Assembly: GCA_050701115.1 (NCBI GenBank)
Contig: JBOHER010000387.1
Location: 1-24,318 of the forward strand
Length of the DNA stretch: 24,318 nucleotides
Reading direction: 5' to 3'
Source: JBOHER01 sp050701115
GTDB taxonomy: Bacteria; Actinomycetota; Actinomycetes; Mycobacteriales; Pseudonocardiaceae
This document shows positions 16,204 through 23,950 of the stretch, piece after piece. Made by a program: the position numbers and the translations under genes. Each line of letters opens with the position of its first letter. The first letter of the stretch is position 1. The notes under the pieces were generated by a model. That model was not told the DNA's origin. It did no database searches and saw nothing but the letters and a program-made list of their open reading frames with translations.

Positions 16204-16847
16204 CAGTCCTCCGCTTGTCTTGGAAAACGGTCCAGCACGAGCGCGGCATCCGGCGGAACCGGTCGCCCGGCGGCGATTCGCTCACGTGCGTAGTCGGCGA
16301 CCATCCGGGCCAGCTCGGCGTCCGCCCGCTCGGGCAGGCCCGCGATCACCTCGAGGGGCACCCCGACGAACAGGCATTTGAGCACTCCCTGCCGCCAGGA
16401 CCGGTCGTCGAGGTGTCTCGCGGCATAGGGCCCGAGCGCCGCGGCAACCAAGCGAACATCGTTGCTGCGCAACGCATCGGCGACCAGCGGCAGCGCGCCA
16501 TCGGCTACGTCGAGGTCGGCCAGTGCGCGCAGCACCGCACGCTTCTCGTCCGCATCGCCGAACCGGTAAAGCGCGGTTACCTCAGCCACCGCCTGCTCCG
16601 GTTGTCCACGCAACGCGCGCGTTGCGGCCACCAGCAGCAGCCCGCGTGCCTGATCCTCCAGTCTGGGCACCCGAAAGCCGTCCAGGTCGGCCGGGTCGGC
16701 TGGTCCGCGAGCGACCAGTCGCGCCACCGCTGGGAAGATCACCGAGATCCGCGCCGGGTTCGCGGTCACCTCGGCGGCGAGCTCGTCCAGCCGGGTGCGA
16801 GCAGCGACATCCAGGTGCGGCGCCAGCTTTTCCACAGCAGTGGTCAT
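16203..16847 (-). CDS. eboA: EboA domain-containing protein
   Basis: All-helical protein of 214 residues. The EboA hallmarks are the G-D-A-D-E-K-R-A-V-L-R-A-L segment in the middle and W-R-Q-G-V-L-K-C-L-F-V-G-V-P-L in the second half. Repeating Leu/Ala helices suggest a scaffold or binding role, and no catalytic motif is apparent. EboA is the signature protein of the ebo cluster, but its biochemical role is unknown. The start overlaps the upstream isomerase stop in ATGA, and its stop overlaps the eboB start in TGATG. No membrane segment or signal peptide is visible. Confidence 0.88.
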   Translation of the reverse strand: MTTAVEKLAPHLDVAARTRLDELAAEVTANPARISVIFPAVARLVARGPADPADLDGFRVPRLEDQARGLLLVAATRALRGQPEQAVAEVTALYRFGDADEKRAVLRALADLDVADGALPLVADALRSNDVRLVAAALGPYAARHLDDRSWRQGVLKCLFVGVPLEVIAGLPERADAELARMVADYARERIAAGRPVPPDAALVLDRFPRQAED

Positions 16848-17716
16848 ACCGACTCCCGCGTTTTCGCGCGGGCACGCTCGGCCTCGGCGAGCGCCCCGCG
16901 TAGCACGTCAAGTGACCGGGCGGCCACCGTCGGCGCGGCGTGTGAGTGCCTCGGCAGCTCGACGGCGGCCAGGCCGGAATACTCCGCGTCGAGCAACGCG
17001 CCGAGCGCGGCGGGCAGGTCGATCTCCCCGTGGCCGAACTCGAGGTGTTCGTGCACGCCGCGGCACATGTCGTCGAGCTGAACGTTGGCCAGCAGTGGTC
17101 CCACAGCGCGAATGCACGCACCGACCGATGCCGGTTCGTTGCACACGCAGTGTCCGATGTCGACGGTGATCCGCAGCCGCTCCGGCTCCCCGAGCCTCTG
17201 TCGTAACTCCGTCACGCGGGCAAGGGTGTCGACGAACATGCCTGGCTCAGGCTCGAACGCGCAGATCACGCCGCGGCGGTCGGCTTCGGTCAGCACCGGT
17301 TCGACACCCGCGATCAGTCGCTGCCAACCCTGCTCCGACGGCGTACCGGGAGGCAAGGTGCCCGACCAGAACGAGACGGCTTCCGCACCGAGGTCGGCGG
17401 CGATTCGCACCGCCCGGCAGAGGTAGTCGACCCGCCGCTCCCGTCCGTCAGCGGACACCAATGTGGGTTCGTGCTTGCGCCACGGATCGAGGACGTAGCG
17501 CGCACCGGTCTCGACCACCACCGCGAGCCCGAGCGCATCCAGGCGGCGACGCACCGCGTCGGTGCGCGCGGCAAGGTCCGGGGCGAAGGGGTCAAGATGC
17601 GGGTGATCCACGGTCAGCGCGACACCCGAGTACCCGAGCCCGGCGATCACGGTGAGCGCCTCGTCCAGCCGATGACCGGCGAAACCGTTGGTGCCATAGC
17701 CAAACCGCACGCTCAT
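16844..17716 (-). CDS. Sugar phosphate isomerase/epimerase-like TIM barrel
   Basis: Xylose-isomerase-like TIM barrel of 290 residues. Metal-binding ends of strands are recognisable: Glu in F-E-P-E-P-G, Asp-His in T-V-D-I-G-H-C, His in F-G-H-G-E-I-D and the final Glu in A-V-E-L-P-R-H. This is the pattern of IolE/IolI-like isomerases, so a cyclitol or keto-sugar substrate is plausible. The ATG at 17716 overlaps by 4 bases (ATGA) the ancestral stop of the UbiA-like gene, which fixes the start. Because of a base shift near 17790 the reading frame is open upstream right through into the UbiA-like gene, so software would predict one 547-residue fusion from 18487. I consider them separate genes. Confidence 0.85.
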   Translation of the reverse strand: MSVRFGYGTNGFAGHRLDEALTVIAGLGYSGVALTVDHPHLDPFAPDLAARTDAVRRRLDALGLAVVVETGARYVLDPWRKHEPTLVSADGRERRVDYLCRAVRIAADLGAEAVSFWSGTLPPGTPSEQGWQRLIAGVEPVLTEADRRGVICAFEPEPGMFVDTLARVTELRQRLGEPERLRITVDIGHCVCNEPASVGACIRAVGPLLANVQLDDMCRGVHEHLEFGHGEIDLPAALGALLDAEYSGLAAVELPRHSHAAPTVAARSLDVLRGALAEAERARAKTRESV

Positions 17717-18487
17717 GTCGGTGACACCTTCTTCGAAGCCAGCCGGGTCAGCGGTCCGGAGCTGATCAATCCGGTCGCCACCGCGAGCGCCGTTGCCTGC
17801 CACCAGCGCCGTCTGCAGCGGGATCACCCCGCGCACCCCCGCCCCGGTGGCGCTGCGAACGGTCATCGCGTCCGGGCGATGCACCGCCGCTGCCTGGGCG
17901 CGGCCGACCGTGCAGGCATAGGCCGCCGCCAGCGCCGTCCCACCGGACACCCGGCTCGCACCGTGCACCTCTCCCCTGCTCAGCACGGTCACCTTCGCCG
18001 TGTGCCCGGCGACGGTGAGCGCGGGTAGTACGGCCCGACGCGGCCGGCCACCGGCGCCGAGCAGGACGTCGAGTCCACGGGCAGCGGCCATCGCCGCTGG
18101 ACCCGCGCGGGTCTGCTTGGCCGCCAGGTCGTAGGCCCACACCACCGCGGCGAGTGGAACGGCGATGCGCAGGGCAGGCGCACCGCCCGCCCAACCCGCG
18201 ATACCGAGCCCGGCCCCGGTCAGCCCAGCAGCCAAACCCAGCGCCGCACGCGGCTGAACCCGGCCCGACGGGATCGGGCGCTCCGGCCGCTCCACCGCGT
18301 CGAGCTCACGGTCGGCGTAGTCATTGAGCGCCATGCCCGCAAGGTAGAAGCCGGCCGATGCCAAAGGCATGGCCCAGCTCCGGCGACCATAGGGCCAGCC
18401 CGCAGCCGCACCACCGGCAAGGCTGTCACCGGGCACGGTCAGCGCGGCCGGTAACCGCACCAGCTCAACCGCATCGCGCCACCTCAT
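17713..18487 (-). CDS. eboC: UbiA-like prenyltransferase EboC (SCO3242 family), apparent frameshift
   Basis: Membrane prenyltransferase of the UbiA superfamily, about 257 residues if repaired. The aspartate-rich motif N-D-Y-A-D-R-E-L-D is at 55-63, binding Mg-pyrophosphate; R-P-I-P-S-G-R follows. The second motif is reduced (A-A-R-G-L-D-V-L-L). Several Ala/Leu/Gly helices alternate as expected. The frame is clear to G-V-I-P-L-Q-T-A-L-V-A-G-N; the expected last helix A-L-A-V-A-T-G-L-I and end R-L-A-S-K-K-V-S-P-T lie in the next frame and stop at 17713 in an ATGA with the next gene. One extra base near 17787-17792 explains this. As written, the protein loses its last helix and runs into the isomerase. 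The start shares a base with the cyclase stop (TGATG). Confidence 0.8.
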
Positions 18488-19638
18488 CAGACCGCCCCCA
18501 CAGCGGCGCACCATTCGACCAGCGCGCGCCACTGCTCGACCAGGTTGTGCACATCGCAGCCCGCGGGGTCCTTGAAGAAGAACGCCAGCGCGCCCAGTGG
18601 CCCGGCCTCGCCGATCTCGTCCGCCCTCGCGAGCAACCGCACGAGATCGAGCACCAGCGGCGCGGCCAGCGCCGAATCGCATCCGTTCCAGGTGAACTGC
18701 AAGGACATCCGGGTACCGAGGAAACCTTCGAAGGACACCATGTCCCAGGCGGTTTTCCAGTCACCGAGGTCGGGGACGTAGTCGATGTGGATGGGCCCGT
18801 CCACGGCGTGCCCGAGAATCCCTTCGAGGGCTTGACCTTTCGCCGTCGTCTTGCTTACCGCGTTGGCCGGATCAGCCAGGGTGCGACCATCACCGCCGCC
18901 GAGCAGGTTGTAGGACGCCCACGAGCGGACGTTCAGCGCCCGCATCGCGAACATGGGCGCGAGTGCCGTCTTGACCAGCGTCTCACCGGTCTTGCCGTCC
19001 GAGCCTGCCCACGGCAAGCCGTGCCGAGCGGCGAGTTCGGTCAGCCCGGGCAGGCGGGGGCCAGGACTGGGAGTGAACGCGACCAGTGGGCAGCCCGATC
19101 GGAACGCGGCGTAGGCATACAGCGAACTCATCGGCAGCGGTGACTCGCCCACGTCCAACGCACGGTCCAGGCGATCGAGATCGGCCAGTGCGTGCGTGAC
19201 CGGTACCGGCGGCTCGGTACTGGACACGTCGACCACGACGATCCGGTCGAGTCCGTATCGCTGCCGGAAGTCCAGCAGGTCTGCCCGCACGCGATCGATC
19301 GCCGCACGCTGGGTGCCTTCACCGGCCACCACACCGGGCCGGATCCGGCCGTCCACCTCGCCCAGTTCATCGGCGAGGACGCGGGCAAGCGCCGCGGGAA
19401 ACACCCCGGAGTCGCCGAGCGCCTCGGCTCGCTTGATCAGTGAACCGCCCGCGATCTCGTGGCCACCGACCACCAGCTGATCCACGTCGGGCAGCGTCGC
19501 CACCGCCACCTCGGGTAGCTCGGACACACACCCGTCGCGCGAGGCCAGCCCCGCCGACATCGCCAGCGCACCCACCGTGGCCGTCGTCGCGACCGACCCC
19601 CGCGCGCCGATGAACCACACGCCGACTCTCGCTGCCAT
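18487..19638 (-). CDS. Inositol-3-phosphate synthase family cyclase
   Basis: NAD-dependent cyclase of the myo-inositol-1-phosphate synthase (MIPS) family, 383 residues, similar in length to mycobacterial Ino1. The dinucleotide loop is G-A-R-G-S at 11-15. Other family segments are S-S-T-E-P-P (139-144), the lysine-bearing S-D-G-K-T-G-E-T-L-V-K-T (213-224), S-Y-N-L-L-G-G-G-D-G (242-251) and W-N-G-C-D-S (317-322). MIPS turns glucose-6-phosphate into inositol-3-phosphate through oxidation, aldol closure and reduction. This is a divergent branch, so another sugar phosphate is possible. The ATG at 19638 follows GGGAGG by 6 bases; a GTG at 19665 is disfavoured. It heads the seven-gene ebo-like block, in the role that EboD (a sugar-phosphate cyclase) has elsewhere. 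Confidence 0.9.
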   Translation of the reverse strand: MAARVGVWFIGARGSVATTATVGALAMSAGLASRDGCVSELPEVAVATLPDVDQLVVGGHEIAGGSLIKRAEALGDSGVFPAALARVLADELGEVDGRIRPGVVAGEGTQRAAIDRVRADLLDFRQRYGLDRIVVVDVSSTEPPVPVTHALADLDRLDRALDVGESPLPMSSLYAYAAFRSGCPLVAFTPSPGPRLPGLTELAARHGLPWAGSDGKTGETLVKTALAPMFAMRALNVRSWASYNLLGGGDGRTLADPANAVSKTTAKGQALEGILGHAVDGPIHIDYVPDLGDWKTAWDMVSFEGFLGTRMSLQFTWNGCDSALAAPLVLDLVRLLARADEIGEAGPLGALAFFFKDPAGCDVHNLVEQWRALVEWCAAVGAV

Positions 19639-19664
19639 CAACAACCTCCCTGGTGGTGTTGCCA

Positions 19665-19700
19665 CCGGGGGCGCCCGCCTGTTACGGCAGGCGCCCCCGG
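19665..19700 (-). terminator. Strong GC hairpin between dehydrogenase and cyclase genes
   Basis: CCGGGGGCGCC (19665-19675) pairs perfectly with 19690-19700, an 11-bp stem with a 14-base loop that can itself pair (GCCTG with CAGGC). It starts 4 bases after the dehydrogenase stop. There is no U-tract on the minus strand; a smaller GGTGG/CCACC hairpin follows just before the cyclase ribosome-binding site. It could terminate, attenuate or stabilise the mRNA between the two modules. Confidence 0.55.
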
Positions 19701-19704
19701 ATGC

Positions 19705-21818
19705 TCAACTCGTTGGATCAAGCACCACTTCATCGCTTCCGGTCAGCTCGGGCAGCCCTTCACCACCCGGGTCGGTGTAGGTCGCGTTGAACACGCCGTG
19801 CAGATCATCGGTTTCCGGATCGTGCCCGCTCGGTTCGGTGGTCTGGATCGAACCTGTGCAGCCGGTGGCCGACGACTGCGGATGGCCGTGCGTATCGTGA
19901 CCGAGGATGTAGGTCACGGTGACCCGCGAGCAGTCGACCGGCTGGTCGTCGGTCACCACGACCTCGAACTCGACCACATCACCGAACGAGAACGGCTGAC
20001 CGTCGACCGGCTTGACCAACTCCACCACGGGAGCCTTGTTGCCGACCACGATCGTCACCTCGGCCGACGCCGAGCGCCCGCGATGCAGCCCGCCGATGTC
20101 AGTGACTTTCAGCGTGGCGGAGTAGACGCCGTTCTCGGTGTAGGTGTGCGTCGGGTTCGGCTTGCGTGAGTCGACGTTGCCGTCCGCGTCGAAGTCCCAC
20201 TCGTAGCGCAGGCGGTCGCCGTCTTCGTCGTGGGTGCCTTCGCTTGAGAAGGAGACCGGGAGCGGGGCGAGACCATTGTCGACATCCGCGGACGCCTGCG
20301 GCACCGGGGTATGGTTACCGCCTAAACCGATGTAGTCGATCCTGGCCAGCTTCGCTTCGGGGTTCTCGGCGAAGAATCCCTTGCCATATTCGAGAACGTA
20401 GAGTGCGCCATCGGGGCCGAACTCGAGATCCATGATGTTGTCGAACTTCACCGATAGCAGGACGCTCTCGATCGAGGCCAGCCCGCCGGATTCATCGAGG
20501 TGGAACGCCTTGATGTAGTCCCGAGTCCACTCATAGAACAGCGGGACGCCGTCGTAGTGCTCCGGCCACGCGACCGGAGCCCGCCCACGGGTCGCGGCCA
20601 CGTTGTAGTCATAGGCCGGGCCGGCCATCGGGCCGATACCACCGGTACCGAGTTCGGGGAACTGCTCGGAACTCCCGTTGGGGTACCACACATCCGGCTG
20701 CTCGACCGGGGGAAGTTCGGTCAGCCCGGTGTTGCGCGGTGATTCGTTCACCGGTGCGGCGCAGTCGAAGGTCTCACCAGACTCGCCGGTCGCGAAATCG
20801 TAGTCCACATAGGGCATGTCGGCGGTGGCGCAATACGGCCAGCCGTAGTTGCCTGCCTCGCGGGCCACAAACCACTTACCGTGGCCGTTGGGGCCACGGG
20901 CCGGATCGGGTTCCCGGGCGTCCGGCGAGTAGTCGGCGACATAGAGGTCGCCGGTGTCGCGGTTGAGCTCGACCCGGAACGGATTACGCAGTCCCATCAG
21001 ATAGATCTCCGGACGGGTATCCGCTGCGCCCGGCTCGAACAGGTTGCCGTCGGGAATGGTGTACGAGCCGTCCTCGGCGACCCGGATCCGCAGCACCTTG
21101 CCCCGCAGGTCGTTGGTGTTGGCCGATGTGCGTTGGGCGTCGTAGGACGGGTTGCGCTCCGGACGCTCGTCGATCGGGCTGTAACCGCCGGATTCGAACG
21201 GGTTGGTGTCATCGCCGGTCGACAGGTAGAGGTTGCCGTCCGCGTCGAAGGCGATGTCACCGCCGACGTGGCAGCATATTCCGCGATCCTGTTCTACCTC
21301 AAGGATTTTCTGCTCACTTGACAGATCGAGCTCATCACCGTCGAGCTGGAATCGGGACAGCTGCAGTACGCCCTCGAATGGCTCGAAGTCCTCGGGATCG
21401 CCGGTGCGTGGTGCGGCCCCTTCGTTGATGTCCGGAGTGGATGGATCGTCCACCGGGGTGTCCATCAGCGGTGAGTAGTAGAGGTACACCCACCTGTTCG
21501 TCACGCCGTTGAAGCCGGGATCGAGGGCGACGCTCTGCAGGCCCTCCTCATCATGCTGATAGACATCGAGTTTCGCGGCCAGTGTGTTCAAGCGAGTGTC
21601 CGGATCGTGCAGCCACACCTCACCGGGACGGGTTGTGTGCAAGACCCGGCCGTCGGACAGGACCGCGAGGTCCATCGGTTCGCCGGGGCTGGTGTTGAGC
21701 GTTCCTTCTGGAACTCCGAATCGGGAGGTGGGCCCTCCTCCGCTACCGCCGTCGACGGCGTGGCTACCAGCGCCGCGGCCACCAGGGCCGTAGACGCCAA
21801 TGTGCTTACTCTCCGCAT
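19705..21818 (-). CDS. Secreted glucose/sorbosone dehydrogenase-like protein with PKD domain, apparent frameshift
   Basis: Exported beta-propeller oxidoreductase of the PQQ-type sugar dehydrogenase (GSDH) family, about 704 residues when repaired. A signal peptide starts at the ATG at 21818 (AGAGG 5 bases upstream), with core L-V-A-A-A-L-V-A-T-P-S and cleavage near A-V-A. The frame breaks near 21703: the peptide ends ...E-F-Q-K in one frame and T-L-N-T-S-P-G-E-P-M-D-L-A-V continues in another, so one base appears missing. The propeller then has H-D-E-E-G-L-Q-S-V-A-L-D-P-G-F, G-G-D-I-A-F-D-A-D-G-N-L-Y-L-S-T-G-D and L-R-G-K-V-L-R-I. A PKD domain follows (Y-E-W-D-F-D-A-D-G). Alternatively translation starts at ATG 21675, giving 656 residues without a signal. 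The substrate is unknown. Confidence 0.82.
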
Positions 21819-21847
21819 GGTGACCTCTCAGGACTCATTCAAAACTC

Positions 21848-21950
21848 GCGCTATTCACGCGATGGGTGGTTGCGAATGGTGCTGCTACCTGCACCGACCG
21901 CTCGCACGGGCCTGGCGGCCCGCGGTCGCTGGGTCGGTTGTGAATAGCGC
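21848..21950. repeat. Nested inverted repeat, possible MITE-like element or terminator
   Basis: Outer arms GCGCTATTCAC (21848-21858) and GTGAATAGCGC (21940-21950) are perfect reverse complements. Inside, CCGACC (21894-21899) pairs with GGTCGG (21932-21937), and CGGGCC-tggc-GGCCCG (about 21906-21921) forms an apical hairpin. The structure fills the 141-bp gap between the Tat-isomerase stop and the dehydrogenase start. GTGAATAG-type termini recall dispersed palindromic repeats I have seen in Pseudonocardiaceae intergenic DNA, but a transcriptional terminator is equally possible. Confidence 0.5.
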
Positions 21951-21959
21951 TCTCAGTGT

Positions 21960-22913
21960 CTAGAAGCGCAGATCGCGCAGGTAGGAGTAGCCGACCTCGG
22001 CGGTCCGCAATGGGGTGACGTCGGGACTGTCGTTCTCGACGATGTACTCGAGAACCGAGTGAGCGCGGAAGATCCTGGCGAAATCGATGATTCCGCTACC
22101 CAGGTCACCGGTACCGCCATCGGCGTGCCGGTCCTTCACGTGGTACTGCAGCACCCGCTGGGGCGCGGAACGAATGACGTCAATCGTGAAACCCTCGGGG
22201 TCGTCCGCCCCGTCGCCACTGTTGATGCCACCGGTCACCGCCCAGTAGATATCGATCTCCAGGTGCACGAGCGATGGATCGAGTTCGGCGGTGAGCACTT
22301 CCCACGGGGTCGTGCCACCGAGATCGATGGTGAACTCGTGGGCGTGGTTGTGATAGCCGTAGCGCAGTCCGGCGGAGCGCGCGAGATCGGCCTCGCGGTT
22401 CATCTGCTCCGCCCACCGCTTCCAATCGTCCAATGAGGACGAGTTGAGGTACGGCACAACCAGGTAGGACTGGCCGAGCGTGAGCGCGTTCTGAATCTTC
22501 TCGTGCAGCGCCTGAGGGTTCGCGCTGATGCCGTCATGACTCGAGGTCGCGGAGATTCCGATGCTGTCGTAGAAGGCACGCAGTTCCGCCGCGGTCCGGC
22601 CGAAATACCCCAGTGCCTGCTCGACCTTGGGATAGCCGATGTCGGCGATCGCGCGCAGCGTGTCGTCGAATCCCGGCGAGCCCCAGAGGGCGTCACGCAT
22701 CGTCCAGAGCTGAATGCTGATCAGGCCGGGCGGTACGCGCGGACGGCCAGTGCTGTGGCTGGCCGCGTGCGCGGGTGCGGCAGCGAGTCCGGCCGCGACC
22801 AGGCCGGCGCCGACCGCACCGGATACCGCTCCCCGCAAGACGGAACGTCTGTCGACACCCCGCTCAGTGAGTGAGCGGCCGAGCGCGGATCTGCCATTGA
22901 ATCCATAACACAT
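21960..22913 (-). CDS. Tat-exported sugar phosphate isomerase/epimerase-like TIM barrel
   Basis: TIM-barrel protein of 317 residues with a twin-arginine signal: D-R-R-S-V-L-R at 21-27, a long Gly/Ala/Val core and an A-H-A-A cleavage region at about 48-51. Barrel features include I-S-I-Q-L-W-T-M-R near the start of the mature domain, Y-G-Y-H-N-H-A-H-E-F (His and Glu near the active site), L-E-I-D-I-Y-W, V-L-Q-Y-H-V-K-D-R and I-V-E-N-D at the end, the usual metal-ligand positions of the xylose-isomerase-like superfamily. Tat export implies cytoplasmic folding with its metal before secretion. AAAGGAG lies 6 bases before the ATG. It lies between a cytoplasmic paralogue upstream and a secreted dehydrogenase downstream, which suggests an extracytoplasmic sugar or cyclitol substrate. 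Confidence 0.9.
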   Translation of the reverse strand: MCYGFNGRSALGRSLTERGVDRRSVLRGAVSGAVGAGLVAAGLAAAPAHAASHSTGRPRVPPGLISIQLWTMRDALWGSPGFDDTLRAIADIGYPKVEQALGYFGRTAAELRAFYDSIGISATSSHDGISANPQALHEKIQNALTLGQSYLVVPYLNSSSLDDWKRWAEQMNREADLARSAGLRYGYHNHAHEFTIDLGGTTPWEVLTAELDPSLVHLEIDIYWAVTGGINSGDGADDPEGFTIDVIRSAPQRVLQYHVKDRHADGGTGDLGSGIIDFARIFRAHSVLEYIVENDSPDVTPLRTAEVGYSYLRDLRF

Positions 22914-22939
22914 GACGACTCCTTTGTCGGGTGTGTGAA

Positions 22940-23950
22940 TCAGTCAGTTGTGCGGTATGCCGAATCGAAGGCGGACGAGGGCGGGTCGAACAGCTGCCCG
23001 CGGATGAAGTGCAGCGCCTCGGGTGCGCCACGCAGCCGGTCCATGCCCGCGTCTTCCCATTCGATGGAGATCGGGCCCTGGTAACCGATGCTGTTGATCG
23101 CCCGGAAGCACGCTTCCCACGGCACGTCGCCGTGCCCGGCGGAGACGAAGTCCCAGCCCCTGCGCGGGTCGGCCCAGGCAAGGTGCGAGCCAAGCCTTCC
23201 GTTGCGCCCGTTGCCGGTTTGCCTTTTGGTGTCCTTGCAATCGACGTGATAGATCCGGTCGCGGAAGTCCAGCAGGAATCCGACCGGGTCGATGTCCTGC
23301 CAGATCATGTGGCTGGGGTCCCAGTTCAGCCCGAAGGCCTCCCGATGCCCGATCGCCTCGAGCGTGCGCACGGTCGTCCAGTAGTCATAGGCGATCTCCG
23401 ACGGGTGTACCTCGTGGGCGAATCGGACGCCTACCTCGTCGAAGACATCCAGGATCGGGTTCCACCGGTCGGCGAAATCCTGGTAACCGGCGTCGATCAC
23501 CTCCGCAGGTACCGGCGGGAACATCGCGATGTAGCGCCAGATGGCCGAACCGGTGAAGCCGACCACGGTGCGTACGCCGAGCCGGGCCGCGACCCGTGCG
23601 GTGTGCTTCATTTCCTCTGCGGCCCGCTGACGAACGCCCTCGGGGTCGCCATCGCCCCAGACCCGATCCGACAGGATGGCCCGGTGTCGCGCGTCGATCG
23701 GGTCATCACATACCGCCTGGCCCTTGAGATGATTCGAGATCGCCCAGACCCGCAGCCCGTGCTTCTCCAGAATGTCCACCCGGGACTGCAGATAGCTGTC
23801 GTCCTCGACCGCCTGCCAGATGTCGAGATGGTCACCCCAGCAGGCGATCTCCAGCCCGTCGTAACCCCACTCGGATGCCAGCCGGGCGACCTCGGAGAAG
23901 GGCAGGTCGGCCCACTGGCCGGTGAACAGCGTGATCGGCCGGCTCATCAT
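22940..23950 (-). CDS. Sugar phosphate isomerase/epimerase (cytoplasmic TIM barrel)
   Basis: Xylose-isomerase-like TIM barrel of about 336 residues. The start is one of two adjacent ATGs (23950 or 23947); GAGGAG is 5 or 8 bases upstream, and both overlap the stop of the preceding oxidoreductase. Visible barrel features: W-G-Y-D-G-L-E-I-A-C-W-G-D-H-L early, A-H-E-V-H-P-S-E-I-A-Y-D-Y, G-L-N-W-D-P-S-H, Y-H-V-D-C-K-D-T-K and a closing I-S-I-E-W-E-D, which hold the Glu, Asp, His and Glu metal ligands. This branch usually accompanies Gfo/Idh/MocA dehydrogenases in sugar or inositol-type catabolic operons, as it does here. No export signal is seen, in contrast to the next gene. Confidence 0.92.
   Translation of the reverse strand: MMSRPITLFTGQWADLPFSEVARLASEWGYDGLEIACWGDHLDIWQAVEDDSYLQSRVDILEKHGLRVWAISNHLKGQAVCDDPIDARHRAILSDRVWGDGDPEGVRQRAAEEMKHTARVAARLGVRTVVGFTGSAIWRYIAMFPPVPAEVIDAGYQDFADRWNPILDVFDEVGVRFAHEVHPSEIAYDYWTTVRTLEAIGHREAFGLNWDPSHMIWQDIDPVGFLLDFRDRIYHVDCKDTKRQTGNGRNGRLGSHLAWADPRRGWDFVSAGHGDVPWEACFRAINSIGYQGPISIEWEDAGMDRLRGAPEALHFIRGQLFDPPSSAFDSAYRTTD

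Noticed and set aside
16844..18487. A genuine UbiA-TIM-barrel fusion protein
   Set aside because: The family-like UbiA C-terminus with an ATGA stop/start overlap is present one frame over, so two separate genes with a frame shift explain the data better; not excluded without read data.
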